Positions 28,997-38,177 are shown, counted from the stretch's first letter. The stretch: DNA of 64,000 bases from Acidimicrobiales bacterium (GCA_029242745.1 JAQWTI010000012.1:1-64000), one strand, 5' to 3'. Notes: generated by a model not told the origin, from the sequence alone. Numbers and translations are program-made.

Positions 28997-29013
28997 GTGG
29001 TCGTTTCTCCGGC

Positions 29014-29853
29014 TCAGTGATCTAGTGCCTGCTCGGCGAGGCAAGCGTTGCCCTCAATCTCGCCGATCGGGCAGTATCGCTTGTCCTCATTGATCAGCCC
29101 GGCCTGAGTCAGAATTGGAAAACTCAGGTTGCCAACCAAGATGAGGCCAGCCAAAAAGGTAGCCAAGCCCCTCCGCAGTTGGTTGTAACGCGGGTTATTC
29201 ACGCCGAGGCTTTGGAACATTGACCAGGCCCCATGGAATATGTGCCAAGCCAGTGCCACGTTGGCAACTACGTAGAGCACTGCCACTGGCAGGTTGCCTA
29301 GTGATGTGGACACGTTGTGGTACGGGTCACCAGGTACGAAGGCATCGCCCAGCCACCATCCCCAGGTGAGGTCGGCCAGGTGGTAGAACAGGAAGAGAGC
29401 GATGATGGGCCCAGTCCAGCGCATTGTGCGACTGGCAAATGTTGCAGCCACGTGGTCTCGGCCACCTTCGTACTTCTTGGCTCCACTGATTCGACCAGCG
29501 TTTTCACTGGCGTTGCCACTCATTCGGCTCAGAGTGATTGCTGAGTGGAGGTGCAGAACAAACATGCCGAGTAGGCCAACGCGAAGCAGCCACAGAACGG
29601 CACCCTTCGGGATCAGACCGTTGCCTAGGGTGCGAAGTGACTCGGCGTACTTATGCATACCGGCTGGGCCTTCGTACACGTGGAGATTGCCGACCATGTG
29701 GACCAGCACGAAGCCGATTAGGCCGATGCCCGTGATGGCCATAACCCACTTCCGGCCTACAGCGCTCTGGTACAGGTTCAGTGGGAAAGGGTATTGGCGA
29801 CTTTGGGGTCGAACCGGCGTCACGCGGTAGCGCTGATCAGTGGTCTGGGCCAT
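29014..29853 (-). CDS. sdhC: Succinate dehydrogenase cytochrome b subunit (single-subunit b558 type)
   Basis: Membrane anchor of complex II, 279 residues with five hydrophobic segments. It binds heme b and quinone. The His residues on the helices are visible: [41 protein letters not shown] and [12 protein letters not shown]. That pattern matches the single-subunit SdhC of the b558 family, which lacks a separate SdhD. The start at 29853 has GGAGGAG directly upstream, better than the ATG at 29880. It is the first gene of the sdhCAB operon. Confidence 0.94.
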   Translation of the reverse strand: MAQTTDQRYRVTPVRPQSRQYPFPLNLYQSAVGRKWVMAITGIGLIGFVLVHMVGNLHVYEGPAGMHKYAESLRTLGNGLIPKGAVLWLLRVGLLGMFVLHLHSAITLSRMSGNASENAGRISGAKKYEGGRDHVAATFASRTMRWTGPIIALFLFYHLADLTWGWWLGDAFVPGDPYHNVSTSLGNLPVAVLYVVANVALAWHIFHGAWSMFQSLGVNNPRYNQLRRGLATFLAGLILVGNLSFPILTQAGLINEDKRYCPIGEIEGNACLAEQALDH

Positions 29854-29925
29854 GGTCTCCTCCTCGCTTGTCGACCCCAAGGCGGCGGGCGGGACGACTT
29901 CTACTCGGATGGTAGCGGGCTCTGT

Positions 29926-32052
29926 TCAGTCAGCACCGATACGGCCTTCGTAGCGGTTGGTCACTGCATGGTCCTCGTCGATAGTCAGCTCTAGTTCGAG
30001 AACTACTGAGCCGGTGGCATCACCGAGGGGAACCTCGAAGGTCCCAATCATGGTGACTGAATCTGCTTGGAGAGATCCTCCCCATGATCGTTCAACAACA
30101 AGTCCTTTAGTCCCGATCAGGAGACGACTGTCTACTCTGCATTGGGAAATTGGTGCCCGGCCGTCGTGTACGACAAAAATCTGGGTCCGGAGTGTCGAGC
30201 GGGGGGCGATGGATTCTAGCGGTGGGTCAGCCACCACGATCGTTGGAGCGCATGCCGCCACGACAGTTGCGTATGCCGGCTTAGGGACTCGATGGTGATC
30301 GACCAGAGATCCGGAGATAGCTGCTCCCCCATCGAGTAGTCGGTCCAGAGTGAACCCCCCGGTGGGCCGGTATTTACGTCGACGCAAAGCTTCAATCTGG
30401 ATTCGCAGCAGGCGGGCCTGGTGTTCACGGGTGCTGGCTGCCCACTCCTCAGGACCTGGGTGATCACCGGGAGGAAACCGGCGGATCATTACATCTGCCT
30501 CTGCGCCGTGGTCATGGGCGAGACGCTCGAGATCGATTTCAGGCCACGATGCAGGGCTCAATGTCCCATCAGTTAAGGCCGGTGACTGTTGGGGGACGGA
30601 TTGGGCTCCGAAGGCTGAGACAAAACGACCAGCACGAGCGACTCGGTCTACGTATTCGGCCAAGTCGCCACGCCGCCCGCTGTACCAGCCGAACCACAAG
30701 TGGCTAGCAGCATCGTCGATTCGTGGTGGATTGGGCAGGACCCCAGCGTGGCTAATCACTGGGCGAGATGGATCTGCTTGCTCGAGAGCTCGGCGTATGG
30801 AGCGGTCTAGGAACGTTCGATTCCACGTGGGGATTTGCTGATCTATTTGACGGGGGACCGCCCGGGTTCGATCTACTGGATCTGGGGCATCGTGCGCGCA
30901 CCAAACTATTACTGACGGATGGTGTCCTAAAAGGTCGACCACGTCTCGGGCTTGTCGGGCCGCTTGGTTCCGGATCCCACGGTGGTAGCCGCCTGTTAGA
31001 GGTAGGTCCTGCCACAACAACAGGCCTGTTCGGTCAGCTTCGGCGTACAACTCAGGGGCTGATACGTGTCCGATTACCCTAAGGAAGTTCAAACCGGCAT
31101 TGCGCGCCAAAGTCAAGTCGGTAGTTGCTGATTCGACAGTGACTCGAGATAGATCACGTTCCAGTGGCGGGATTATCGCCCCTCGGAGGAACAGTTGCTG
31201 TCCGTTTATTGACCAGATTTGATTGCGCATATGAACAGAACGGAAGCCAGTGCGACGTAACGTCCGATCGCTTACTCGGCCGTCTTCGGTAGCCACGATC
31301 AATTCCACATCGTGTAGACGTTGTTCGCCCATTTCGGCCGGCCACCACAGTGGTGGTCGGGGGACCCGGATAGACCATTCGACCCGATTCTCTCCACCAG
31401 CCAACGGTTGCCGGTGACGGTGGTCGATCCCTAGCACTTTTGTATGGAAGATCACTTCCCGAGGCCGGTCAGTGTGAACCACGGCTCGAAAGGTCAGGGT
31501 GGCCACTGCTTCTGTTGCCTTGCTGCACACCACCCGGATGTGGAGCAGGGGAACTGGGCCGGTCTCACGCAACCGGACGTGGCGCCCTATCCCACCAGGA
31601 TTCCATGTGGCGATGCCCCGGCCGCCCTGTGTGGTTCCGGTAAGGGTCCGCTTCTCGTTCGGTTTACCAATGGGTGGACATGTGGCTTCCACAGCTAGAA
31701 GATGATCGGCACGAGAGCGAGCGGCAGCAGTGATCTCCAAAAGGTGAGGAGTGAACGAGCCTTCAGTGGGGCCGAGGTATGAACCGTTTAGCCATACATC
31801 TCCTTGGAAAGTGACTCCAGAAAATTCTAAAAATGTACGTCTCTCAGCTCCCGGAGGGGTAGTGGTGAACTGGGTCCGGTACAGCATCGGCCCATCAGAA
31901 TCTGTGAACGCTTGTGTGCTTCGCCAGGAGCCGGGCACAGTGATTTCTAGCCAGTTCCGGTCGTCAAGGCTCTCGAGTGGAAAGTCGCGTCGGAGGGCTT
32001 CGTCAGCCTCGATGGCCCGCCAAGGACCAGGTAGCGCCTCAGAGTGTTCCAT
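29926..32052 (-). CDS. GH2-like beta-glycosidase-fold protein with both catalytic Glu replaced
   Basis: 708 residues of glycoside hydrolase family 2 layout: an N-terminal jelly-roll (LEFSGVTFQGDVWLNGSYLG near 75), an Ig-like domain, and a TIM barrel starting near 290 (FLRGAIIPPLERDL). Typical beta-mannosidase/galactosidase motifs are present but altered. HPSVIVWCAHDAP has Ala389 where the acid/base Glu of the [AHG]NE motif belongs. RFVSAFGAQSVPQ has Ala480 where the nucleophile Glu of the VSE[FY]G motif belongs. Both substitutions are read directly from the codons. It would be a pseudoglycosidase, perhaps a sugar-binding protein. It is divergent from the MoxR gene across a duplicated intergenic region. 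Confidence 0.85.
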   Translation of the reverse strand: MEHSEALPGPWRAIEADEALRRDFPLESLDDRNWLEITVPGSWRSTQAFTDSDGPMLYRTQFTTTPPGAERRTFLEFSGVTFQGDVWLNGSYLGPTEGSFTPHLLEITAAARSRADHLLAVEATCPPIGKPNEKRTLTGTTQGGRGIATWNPGGIGRHVRLRETGPVPLLHIRVVCSKATEAVATLTFRAVVHTDRPREVIFHTKVLGIDHRHRQPLAGGENRVEWSIRVPRPPLWWPAEMGEQRLHDVELIVATEDGRVSDRTLRRTGFRSVHMRNQIWSINGQQLFLRGAIIPPLERDLSRVTVESATTDLTLARNAGLNFLRVIGHVSAPELYAEADRTGLLLWQDLPLTGGYHRGIRNQAARQARDVVDLLGHHPSVIVWCAHDAPDPVDRTRAVPRQIDQQIPTWNRTFLDRSIRRALEQADPSRPVISHAGVLPNPPRIDDAASHLWFGWYSGRRGDLAEYVDRVARAGRFVSAFGAQSVPQQSPALTDGTLSPASWPEIDLERLAHDHGAEADVMIRRFPPGDHPGPEEWAASTREHQARLLRIQIEALRRRKYRPTGGFTLDRLLDGGAAISGSLVDHHRVPKPAYATVVAACAPTIVVADPPLESIAPRSTLRTQIFVVHDGRAPISQCRVDSRLLIGTKGLVVERSWGGSLQADSVTMIGTFEVPLGDATGSVVLELELTIDEDHAVTNRYEGRIGAD

Positions 32053-32264
32053 GACCTGACGCTAGGCCTCGGACAGCCGAGTTTTGAGTCTGGTGTCGGT
32101 CGTTAGAGGTGTTCCCGACCGAACGACCCTTCGTCTGAGGTGGCTAGGGTCCACGCCATGACCTGACGCTTGGCCTCGGACAACTGAGTTTTGAGTCTGG
32201 TGTCGGTCGTTAGGGGTGTTCCCGATCGGACGACCCTTCGTCTGAGGTGGCTAGGGTCCACGCC
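32051..32264. repeat. 107-bp tandem duplication spanning the GH2/MoxR divergent promoter region
   Basis: Two head-to-tail copies, 32051-32157 and 32158-32264, begin with ATGACCTGACGCT and differ at about six positions. Each ends in CTAGGGTCCACGCC and is followed by ATGACC, in the second case the start of the MoxR gene. Both copies contain a TAGGGT box (32145-32150 and 32252-32257) 7 nt before an ATG, so each could act as a leaderless promoter. Inside each is an inverted repeat GGTCGTT...AACGACC (one mismatch in copy 2). The duplicated unit fills nearly the whole space between the two divergent genes. Confidence 0.9.
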
Positions 32265-33746
32265 ATGACCCGACCAGCCACTATCGGAGATCTGCGGGCT
32301 GCCGGCTGGGAATCAATTTCTGTTGCCTCCGAACTCCGACGCAATGTTGTGACTCGGATCCAATCCGGTGAGCCTCTCTTTCCAGAGGTTCTGGGCTACG
32401 AGAACACTGTGCTACCTCAGTTGGAGAACGCTTTGCTGGCTGGGCACGACGTGATATTTCTGGGTGAGCGAGGCCAGGCCAAGACACGCCTAATGCGCGG
32501 CTTGACCGGCCTGTTGGATGAGTGGATGCCGATTCTGGCTGGGTCGGAGATTAATGACGATCCCTACTCTCCAGTTTCTCGCTATGGCCGTGAGATGGTC
32601 GCTGAACTCGGTAACGACACACCGTTGGACTGGGTGCACCGGAGCGACCGATACGGGGAAAAGTTGGCTACTCCAGATACTTCTATCGCTGACCTCATCG
32701 GTGAGGTTGATCCCATCAAGGTGGCTGAGGGACGCTACTTGTCCGATGAGATGACCATCCACTACGGACTGGTGCCCCGCACCAACCGCGGCCTGTTCGC
32801 CATCAACGAACTGCCGGACCTTGCAGAGCGCATTCAGGTTGGCCTGCTCAATGTGCTTGAGGAAAGAGATGTCCAGATACGGGGACATAGAGTGCGTCTC
32901 CCACTGGATGTGGTTCTTTTTGCCTCCGCCAACCCTGAGGACTACACGAACCGGGGTCGCATTATCACGCCGCTCAAAGACCGCTTTGGATCCCAGATTC
33001 GAACCCATTATCCGTTGGATGTCGATGTAGAGATGGACATTGTGGTCCAACAGGCCCACATTCCTAGGATCGATGGGGTTCAGTTGGTGGTCCCTGATTT
33101 TATGACCCGCATTGTGGCCACAATTGCCCAAGAGGCTCGACACAGTCCACATCTGAACCAGCGGTCGGGCGTTTCGGTGCGTATGTCGATTGCCTGCCAA
33201 GAGGCTTTGGTTGCCAGTTCATTGCGTCGGGCAGTTCGAGCCGGCGAGCCGGTAGCTGTGCCTCGGGTGTCAGACCTAGAAGCCCTACCGGCAGCCATGG
33301 CTGGCAAGGTTGAGGTGGACAGCCTTGACGAAGATCGCGATGGGGAAATCTTGGCTCGTATTGTTCAGGCCGCCGTCTTGACGGTATTCCAGGACCTAGT
33401 GCCAGGAAGTCTGCACCGTGGGGTCGTCGAAGCCTTTGACGCACATGAGGGAGTGTCTACGGGAGAGGACCTAGGCGCTGGAGCATACGCTGAGGTGGTT
33501 GCTGAGGTCCCAGCGTTGGCTATTGCGTCTGCCGCATTGTTGGGTGATGAACCGGTGGAATCTGGTGGAGATCAAAGCCAACCAGCACTGTTGGCCAGTG
33601 CTGTGGAGTTAGTGCTGGAGGGTTTGCATCTATCCCAAAGATTAAACAAGCAGACCTTAGGTCCAAGATCTTGCTACATCGCTAGGAGTGAGGCCGCCGG
33701 AGGTAGAGAGTCCAATACAGAAGCCCCGAGAGGTGAAAGGCGTTAA
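32265..33746 (+). CDS. MoxR/ChlI-type AAA+ ATPase
   Basis: About 493 residues. An AAA+ domain related to magnesium-chelatase ChlI and sigma-54 activators. The Walker A is FLGERGQAKTRLMRG, followed by Walker B/sensor-like GLFAINELPDLAERIQ and VVLFASANPEDYTNRGRII. In actinobacteria this ATPase is typically encoded next to a VWA protein (compare Rv0958-Rv0959 in M. tuberculosis, after purH) and is thought to act as a MIDAS-coupled chaperone or metal-insertion machine. The start at 32265 follows a leaderless-type box. Its stop shares a TTAA palindrome with the stop of the convergent GH1-like gene. The C-terminal 25 residues (SCYIARSEAAGGRESNTEAP) look like an added tail. Confidence 0.85.
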   Translation: MTRPATIGDLRAAGWESISVASELRRNVVTRIQSGEPLFPEVLGYENTVLPQLENALLAGHDVIFLGERGQAKTRLMRGLTGLLDEWMPILAGSEINDDPYSPVSRYGREMVAELGNDTPLDWVHRSDRYGEKLATPDTSIADLIGEVDPIKVAEGRYLSDEMTIHYGLVPRTNRGLFAINELPDLAERIQVGLLNVLEERDVQIRGHRVRLPLDVVLFASANPEDYTNRGRIITPLKDRFGSQIRTHYPLDVDVEMDIVVQQAHIPRIDGVQLVVPDFMTRIVATIAQEARHSPHLNQRSGVSVRMSIACQEALVASSLRRAVRAGEPVAVPRVSDLEALPAAMAGKVEVDSLDEDRDGEILARIVQAAVLTVFQDLVPGSLHRGVVEAFDAHEGVSTGEDLGAGAYAEVVAEVPALAIASAALLGDEPVESGGDQSQPALLASAVELVLEGLHLSQRLNKQTLGPRSCYIARSEAAGGRESNTEAPRGERR

Positions 33747-35050
33747 GAGAGCGATAGGGGGGCGGGACGTCCAGTGATTTGTTGAGATAACCATCGCCCA
33801 CTGTCTTTGAGCCGGCGGTCTCGGGCGATTAATCCACGGGGCCCAGCGAAACCCGGTGCTGTTCCCCAGCCTGCGGTTGCGTAGCCGTCTATGAGGGAGT
33901 CGTGGAACAGGCCCACGATCGGTATTCCATCGTCTATCGCTGATTGGATTTGTCCGATTACGTCACGGAGCATTTCCTCGCGCCACTCGTCGTCGGTGGT
34001 CGATACTCCCCAACCAGCCACCACGAGGTTGCGCCCGTTGAGTCTGTGGTGTACCTGCCGGAGCACTGCTCCTAGTTCCTCTGGTAGCGGAGCAGCACCC
34101 GTGGCGTCTACCCGGGCAGTGGGTGGATATGGGCCGGGGGTGCCGCTCGCGTCCACCGTTACCGGGTGGTCACCAACTAAGCCGATTAAGTCAAAGGCGC
34201 CAGCCAATTCAGGTCTATCAGTTGGGGTTCGCCACGGCCAGGCCAATTCTCCGTCGGCTACAGCCCGAAGCCATGTATCCCACAGCACTCGTTTCCAGTG
34301 AAGGGCCTGTTCACGTGCCGGGTTGTCACTATTGGAACCGGGTTCGCCATGGCCGCTGCCATCACCAGGCAGCGCAGCAAAGATGGATGGGGTGGCGAAA
34401 ACGCCCATGACCGGAGCGTTGCCACTCTGAAGTAGTCGCCATGCGTCAAATGTTGCTTCAAGCGCGCCTTCGAGAACTATGCGGGCCTTCTCAGGATTAG
34501 TTCGACCAGGGGGACGGACGCCCAGTAGGTGGCCACGGACCGCTGAACCGATCGGATCCTCAATGGGTACCCATCCGGCGGCCAGATCTTCTAGAGCTTC
34601 GGCGGTGCGGTCCACATGGCGGGCCCACCAACTACTCCGACTCGATGTTTCGGCAAACCCACCTTCGTCATCGGCAAACCAACCCGGGAGCGTGCCGTTC
34701 ACTAGCGTGATCCATGGTCGCATCCCAGCATCAATAGCTGAGGAGAGAATGCTTCGGGCCTGTTCGAGAGCGCCACCATCGATTATTCCAGGCCGAGGTT
34801 CCAAACGGGCCCACTCAATGGTGATGCGGATGTCGGTGAAACCCAAGGAAGCGGCAAGGCGAAGGTCGTCGACGTGATCGCTAGCGAATCCAGCTCCAGC
34901 GCCGGAGGCGGAAACCCGACCCTCATCTTCCCAACGGGACCAATCGGCGGCCGGTGCCACTCCTTCGGCCGACAGGGACGAGTCGGTAACGCCCCACCGA
35001 AAGTCCTGCGCCCGTAGTTCAGATGGTGTGCTGGTTTCTCTGGTGAGCAT
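33743..35050 (-). CDS. GH1-like beta-glucosidase-fold protein with altered catalytic motifs
   Basis: 435 residues with the family-1 glycosidase pattern: FRWGVTDSSLSAEG (usual FLWGxATxxxQxEG), WSRWEDEGR, DHVDDLRLAASLGFTDIRI, IEWARLEPRPG and TLVNGTLPGWF. The acid/base motif [TF]xNEP reads PIEDP at 162-166, with Asp165 for Glu, and the nucleophile motif TENG reads AGWG at 345-348, with Gly346 for Glu. The Asn in TLVNGTLPGW replaces a His. It is therefore probably inactive as a retaining glycosidase. It is the second such protein in this block, after the GH2-like one. It lies behind the MaoC gene on the same strand, 7 nt apart, and is convergent with MoxR. Confidence 0.85.
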   Translation of the reverse strand: MLTRETSTPSELRAQDFRWGVTDSSLSAEGVAPAADWSRWEDEGRVSASGAGAGFASDHVDDLRLAASLGFTDIRITIEWARLEPRPGIIDGGALEQARSILSSAIDAGMRPWITLVNGTLPGWFADDEGGFAETSSRSSWWARHVDRTAEALEDLAAGWVPIEDPIGSAVRGHLLGVRPPGRTNPEKARIVLEGALEATFDAWRLLQSGNAPVMGVFATPSIFAALPGDGSGHGEPGSNSDNPAREQALHWKRVLWDTWLRAVADGELAWPWRTPTDRPELAGAFDLIGLVGDHPVTVDASGTPGPYPPTARVDATGAAPLPEELGAVLRQVHHRLNGRNLVVAGWGVSTTDDEWREEMLRDVIGQIQSAIDDGIPIVGLFHDSLIDGYATAGWGTAPGFAGPRGLIARDRRLKDSGRWLSQQITGRPAPLSLS

Positions 35051-35057
35051 GCCTGTC

Positions 35058-35903
35058 TCAGCCGTGCCGTGTCATTACACCAGAGTCAAAGACCACACGG
35101 TCGCTCACCCGAGTCTGGAACAGCACAGTGGGATCTTCGGTCTCCCAGATATGTATATCAAGAATCTCACCTGGCATAACCGGCGACTTGAAACGTCCAC
35201 TCATGCTGCCGAAGCGGCCCGGGTCTGATTCACAGACAGCATGCAGTAGCGCCCGTCCGGTGAATCCGTAAGTACAAAGGCCATGAAGGATTGGTCGGTC
35301 AAATCCGGCCGCTGAGGCGAAAGTCGGATCGGAATGCAGTGGATTTCGGTCACCGCTGAGTCGATAAAGCAGCGCCTGGTCGGCTCGGGTGACATACGAG
35401 ACCACGTGGTCGGCGTCTCGGTTGGGCACCACCCAGTCGGTCGCTGGGCCGCGGTCACCGCCCCAACCGCCCTCACCGCCGATAAACAAGCCCGAACTGG
35501 TTGACCACAACGGCTTACCGTCGGGGTCAGTGACTTCGGTCTCGAGGTATACGAGAGCCGCCTTGCCCTTATCCCAGATTGGGCCAACTTTCCCGATGGC
35601 GATTCCGGTGCCCTCAGCAGGGATTTCTCGATGGCAAGTGATGGCTTGTTCAGCGTGCAGGAGGAAGACTGGGTTGAAGCTGCCAAAGTCTGGAGTGCTA
35701 CCGCCACCCATCACTACTACCTGGGTGGGGAAGATTCGTTGAATAATCCCGTTGGAGTTCTCGGTCGTGAACTCCAATTCAAAACCAGTCGGATCGGCTA
35801 CACCGGCTCCGACCCCGAGGGCGTACAGCAGACTCTGCTTAGAAGTCCATGAGATTTCGGTGGGCTCGCCGGTTGATCCGGTGGAATCTGGGTTTATTGG
35901 CAT
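35058..35903 (-). CDS. MaoC-like (R)-specific enoyl-CoA hydratase
   Basis: 281 residues with a double hotdog architecture like the hydratase-2 part of peroxisomal MFE-2. The hydratase motif YRLSGDRNPLHSDPTFASAAGF supplies the catalytic Asp and His (about residues 182-195 carry SGDRNPLHSDP). FDRPILHGLCTYGFTGRALLH is the following conserved helix. It would hydrate trans-2-enoyl-CoA to the (R)-3-hydroxy form. In the DNA it is followed by the GH1-like gene, 7 nt apart, so the two may be co-transcribed; the functional link is unclear. It partly overlaps an opposite-strand small ORF at its 5' end. Confidence 0.9.
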   Translation of the reverse strand: MPINPDSTGSTGEPTEISWTSKQSLLYALGVGAGVADPTGFELEFTTENSNGIIQRIFPTQVVVMGGGSTPDFGSFNPVFLLHAEQAITCHREIPAEGTGIAIGKVGPIWDKGKAALVYLETEVTDPDGKPLWSTSSGLFIGGEGGWGGDRGPATDWVVPNRDADHVVSYVTRADQALLYRLSGDRNPLHSDPTFASAAGFDRPILHGLCTYGFTGRALLHAVCESDPGRFGSMSGRFKSPVMPGEILDIHIWETEDPTVLFQTRVSDRVVFDSGVMTRHG

Positions 35904-36031
35904 CTTGGCTCCCGTGGGCTCGTGATCTCGTCGACTCTGTGGTCATTGAATACGCTGATCGTCTGACTTACTTCGACGTCAACGCTACGGTCAAGTTAGT
36001 GGAGTATCCGAATGAGGGTTCGGCCCAGTGA
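35849..36031 (+). CDS. Small ORF coupled to the VWA gene (uncertain)
   Basis: A 60-residue frame whose TGA overlaps the GTG of the VWA gene (GTGA). It begins inside the 5' end of the opposite-strand MaoC gene. The second half (VDSVVIEYADRLTYFDVNATVKL) has a plausible protein-like pattern, the first half is Arg/Trp-rich. I do not recognise it. It might be a leader peptide that couples translation of the VWA gene, or only an open frame. A start downstream of 35903 (TTG/GTG) would avoid the overlap. Confidence 0.35.
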   Translation: MRFRWARRLIRWNLGLLASWLPWARDLVDSVVIEYADRLTYFDVNATVKLVEYPNEGSAQ

Positions 36032-38037
36032 GCGCGTCGTGGAGCCGACGACGGAGACGAGAGCCTACGTCGCGTCGCTCCATCTACTCACGGTGGGACG
36101 GCAATCAGAAGATCCCCAACTTGAACGCTGATGCCCTTTTGCGAGCCATGGGCGATGAACTGATTGAATATGGCGATCCTGAGGTTGTGATGCGGCGGAT
36201 GATTCACCAAGGCCTGGAGGTAGACGGACAGCGCCTCCAAGGATTAAGGGAGGTGTTGGACCGTCTGCGTCAGGCTCGCAGCGAACGACTAGAGCGCGAT
36301 GACCTGGGTGGTGTGTTCGCCGAGGTTGAGGATGCCTTGCGCCATGTAGTCAAAACTGAACGGGCCGTTATAGACGAACAAGCCGAGGAGTCGGCTGCCA
36401 CAAAGCGGGAATACCTTGATCTATTAGATTATGAAACTCTTGCTGGTCGGGTTCGGGGGCTTCAGAATCACGAGTTCGTGTCGGGAGAGGCCGAGCAGTA
36501 CTTTGAGGAACTTCTGGACCGTCTCCGCGACCAGTTGACGCAGCAGTTTGTTGATCGGATCGCAGATTCAGCCGGGTCTGTCAAACCTGATGACCGGGCT
36601 CGGATGATCGAGATGTTGTCGGGGTTGAACGCAATGCTTAGGGCTAGGCAGTTGGGTGTTGACCCAGCCGACGAAGCTCGGATATTTGATGATTTTGTGG
36701 AACGGTTCAGAGATTTCTTTCCTAAGACTCCCCAAAATCTCGACGAATGGCTGGAAGTCATGGCCGGGCGTATGACCCTCATGGCTCAGGTTATGAACTC
36801 CATGTCATCCGAGCAGCGGATCCAACTGCAGGAGCTTTCCGACCAGTTGCTAGAAGATTTGGATCTGCAGTGGGAGGCGAGCCAACTGGGTGAAGCCCTT
36901 CGGGACCTGTTCCCCAAGATGGGGTGGGATAATTCGCAGGACTTCCGAGGTGACCAGCTAATCAGCATGGACGAAGCCATGGAAGCCATCGACGCCATTG
37001 CCGAACTCGATCAATTGGAGCAGCTGCTGCGGGGTGCCAACTCGCCGGGAGCGCTTGCTGAGATTGATATCGACCGAGTCCGTGATCTACTCGATGATGA
37101 GTCTGCTGACAGTCTGGAACGGTTGGCCAACATGGCTGAACTGCTATCTGAGGCTGGTTTGATTGAAAAGACAGAGGGCCGCCTGCAACTAACGCCCCGA
37201 GCTGTCCGTCGACTTGGCCAGAATGCTCTCGGAGATCTCTACCGACGGCTTAGTCGGGACCGGGCTGGTCGCCATGACCAGAAGCATGATGGTTCCGGCC
37301 ATGAACGGGAGTACACCACCCGGGTCTGGGAGTTTGGCGATCCGTTTGATTTAGACATCGAGGCCACGGTACGTAATGCGGTAGCTAGGACCGGGCGCGG
37401 GACCCCAGTTTCGCTGAGTGTGGAGGACTTTGCTGTCGAACGCACTGAGTCCGAGGTGCAAGCGTCCACCGTTCTTATGTTGGACCTGTCGCTTTCGATG
37501 CCTATGAAAGGAAACTTCCTACCTGCCAAGAAGACGGCTATGGCTCTCCATCAGCTCATGGCTAGTCAGTACCCACGTGACTACCTGGGGGTGGTGACAT
37601 TCAGCGAGGTGGCGCGCGAGATCCAACCTGAGCGCCTACCTGAGGTGTCGTGGGATTATGTGTATGGCACCAACATGCAGCATGGCTTTGCTTTGGCTCG
37701 GAAGATGCTGGCTGGTCAGTCGGGGAATCGGCAGATCATCATGGTGACCGACGGGGAGCCCACGGCTCACTTGACTGATGATGGTCTGCCCCTTTTCAAT
37801 TATCCGCCAACCAGGGAGACGGTAGATCGCACACTTCGAGAGGTCCGGCGCTGTACCCGTGAGGACATCCGGATCAATGTCTTCATGTTGGATGCCACGC
37901 CCCATCTAACTCGGTTTATTGAGCAGGTAACTCGGCTGAATGGGGGGCGGGCCTTCATGACTGATAATCGAGAACTTGGGAACTATGTGTTGATCGACTT
38001 TGTCGAACACCGTCGAATGGCTCGTTCTCGCCGTTGA
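36028..38037 (+). CDS. VWA-domain protein (partner of the MoxR/ChlI ATPase)
   Basis: 669 residues. A long helical N-terminal region (about 1-430, many Glu/Arg/Leu, likely coiled coils such as LDRLRDQLTQQFVDRIAD) precedes a C-terminal von Willebrand A domain. The metal-ion-dependent adhesion site is visible: DLSLSMPM (DxSxS), the Thr in YGTNMQHG, and MVTDGEPTAHL. A cationic start (SWSRRRRREPTSRRS) may bind partner or nucleic acid. The family is usually encoded directly after the MoxR/ChlI ATPase; here two opposite-strand genes lie between them. A TGA to WhiB gap of 207 nt follows. Confidence 0.88.
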   Translation: MSASWSRRRRREPTSRRSIYSRWDGNQKIPNLNADALLRAMGDELIEYGDPEVVMRRMIHQGLEVDGQRLQGLREVLDRLRQARSERLERDDLGGVFAEVEDALRHVVKTERAVIDEQAEESAATKREYLDLLDYETLAGRVRGLQNHEFVSGEAEQYFEELLDRLRDQLTQQFVDRIADSAGSVKPDDRARMIEMLSGLNAMLRARQLGVDPADEARIFDDFVERFRDFFPKTPQNLDEWLEVMAGRMTLMAQVMNSMSSEQRIQLQELSDQLLEDLDLQWEASQLGEALRDLFPKMGWDNSQDFRGDQLISMDEAMEAIDAIAELDQLEQLLRGANSPGALAEIDIDRVRDLLDDESADSLERLANMAELLSEAGLIEKTEGRLQLTPRAVRRLGQNALGDLYRRLSRDRAGRHDQKHDGSGHEREYTTRVWEFGDPFDLDIEATVRNAVARTGRGTPVSLSVEDFAVERTESEVQASTVLMLDLSLSMPMKGNFLPAKKTAMALHQLMASQYPRDYLGVVTFSEVAREIQPERLPEVSWDYVYGTNMQHGFALARKMLAGQSGNRQIIMVTDGEPTAHLTDDGLPLFNYPPTRETVDRTLREVRRCTREDIRINVFMLDATPHLTRFIEQVTRLNGGRAFMTDNRELGNYVLIDFVEHRRMARSRR

Positions 38038-38177
38038 TCAGGTTGGGTTCACGTCTTGAGTATCGCTTCTGAATCCAGCCAGCCATTTATTTATCGAGAG
38101 AAAACCTTGATTTTTCTTGCAATTCGGGGAATGACAGTGGTGTAATTCCAATAGAGGAACTTCTTTGGAGGTTCTGG

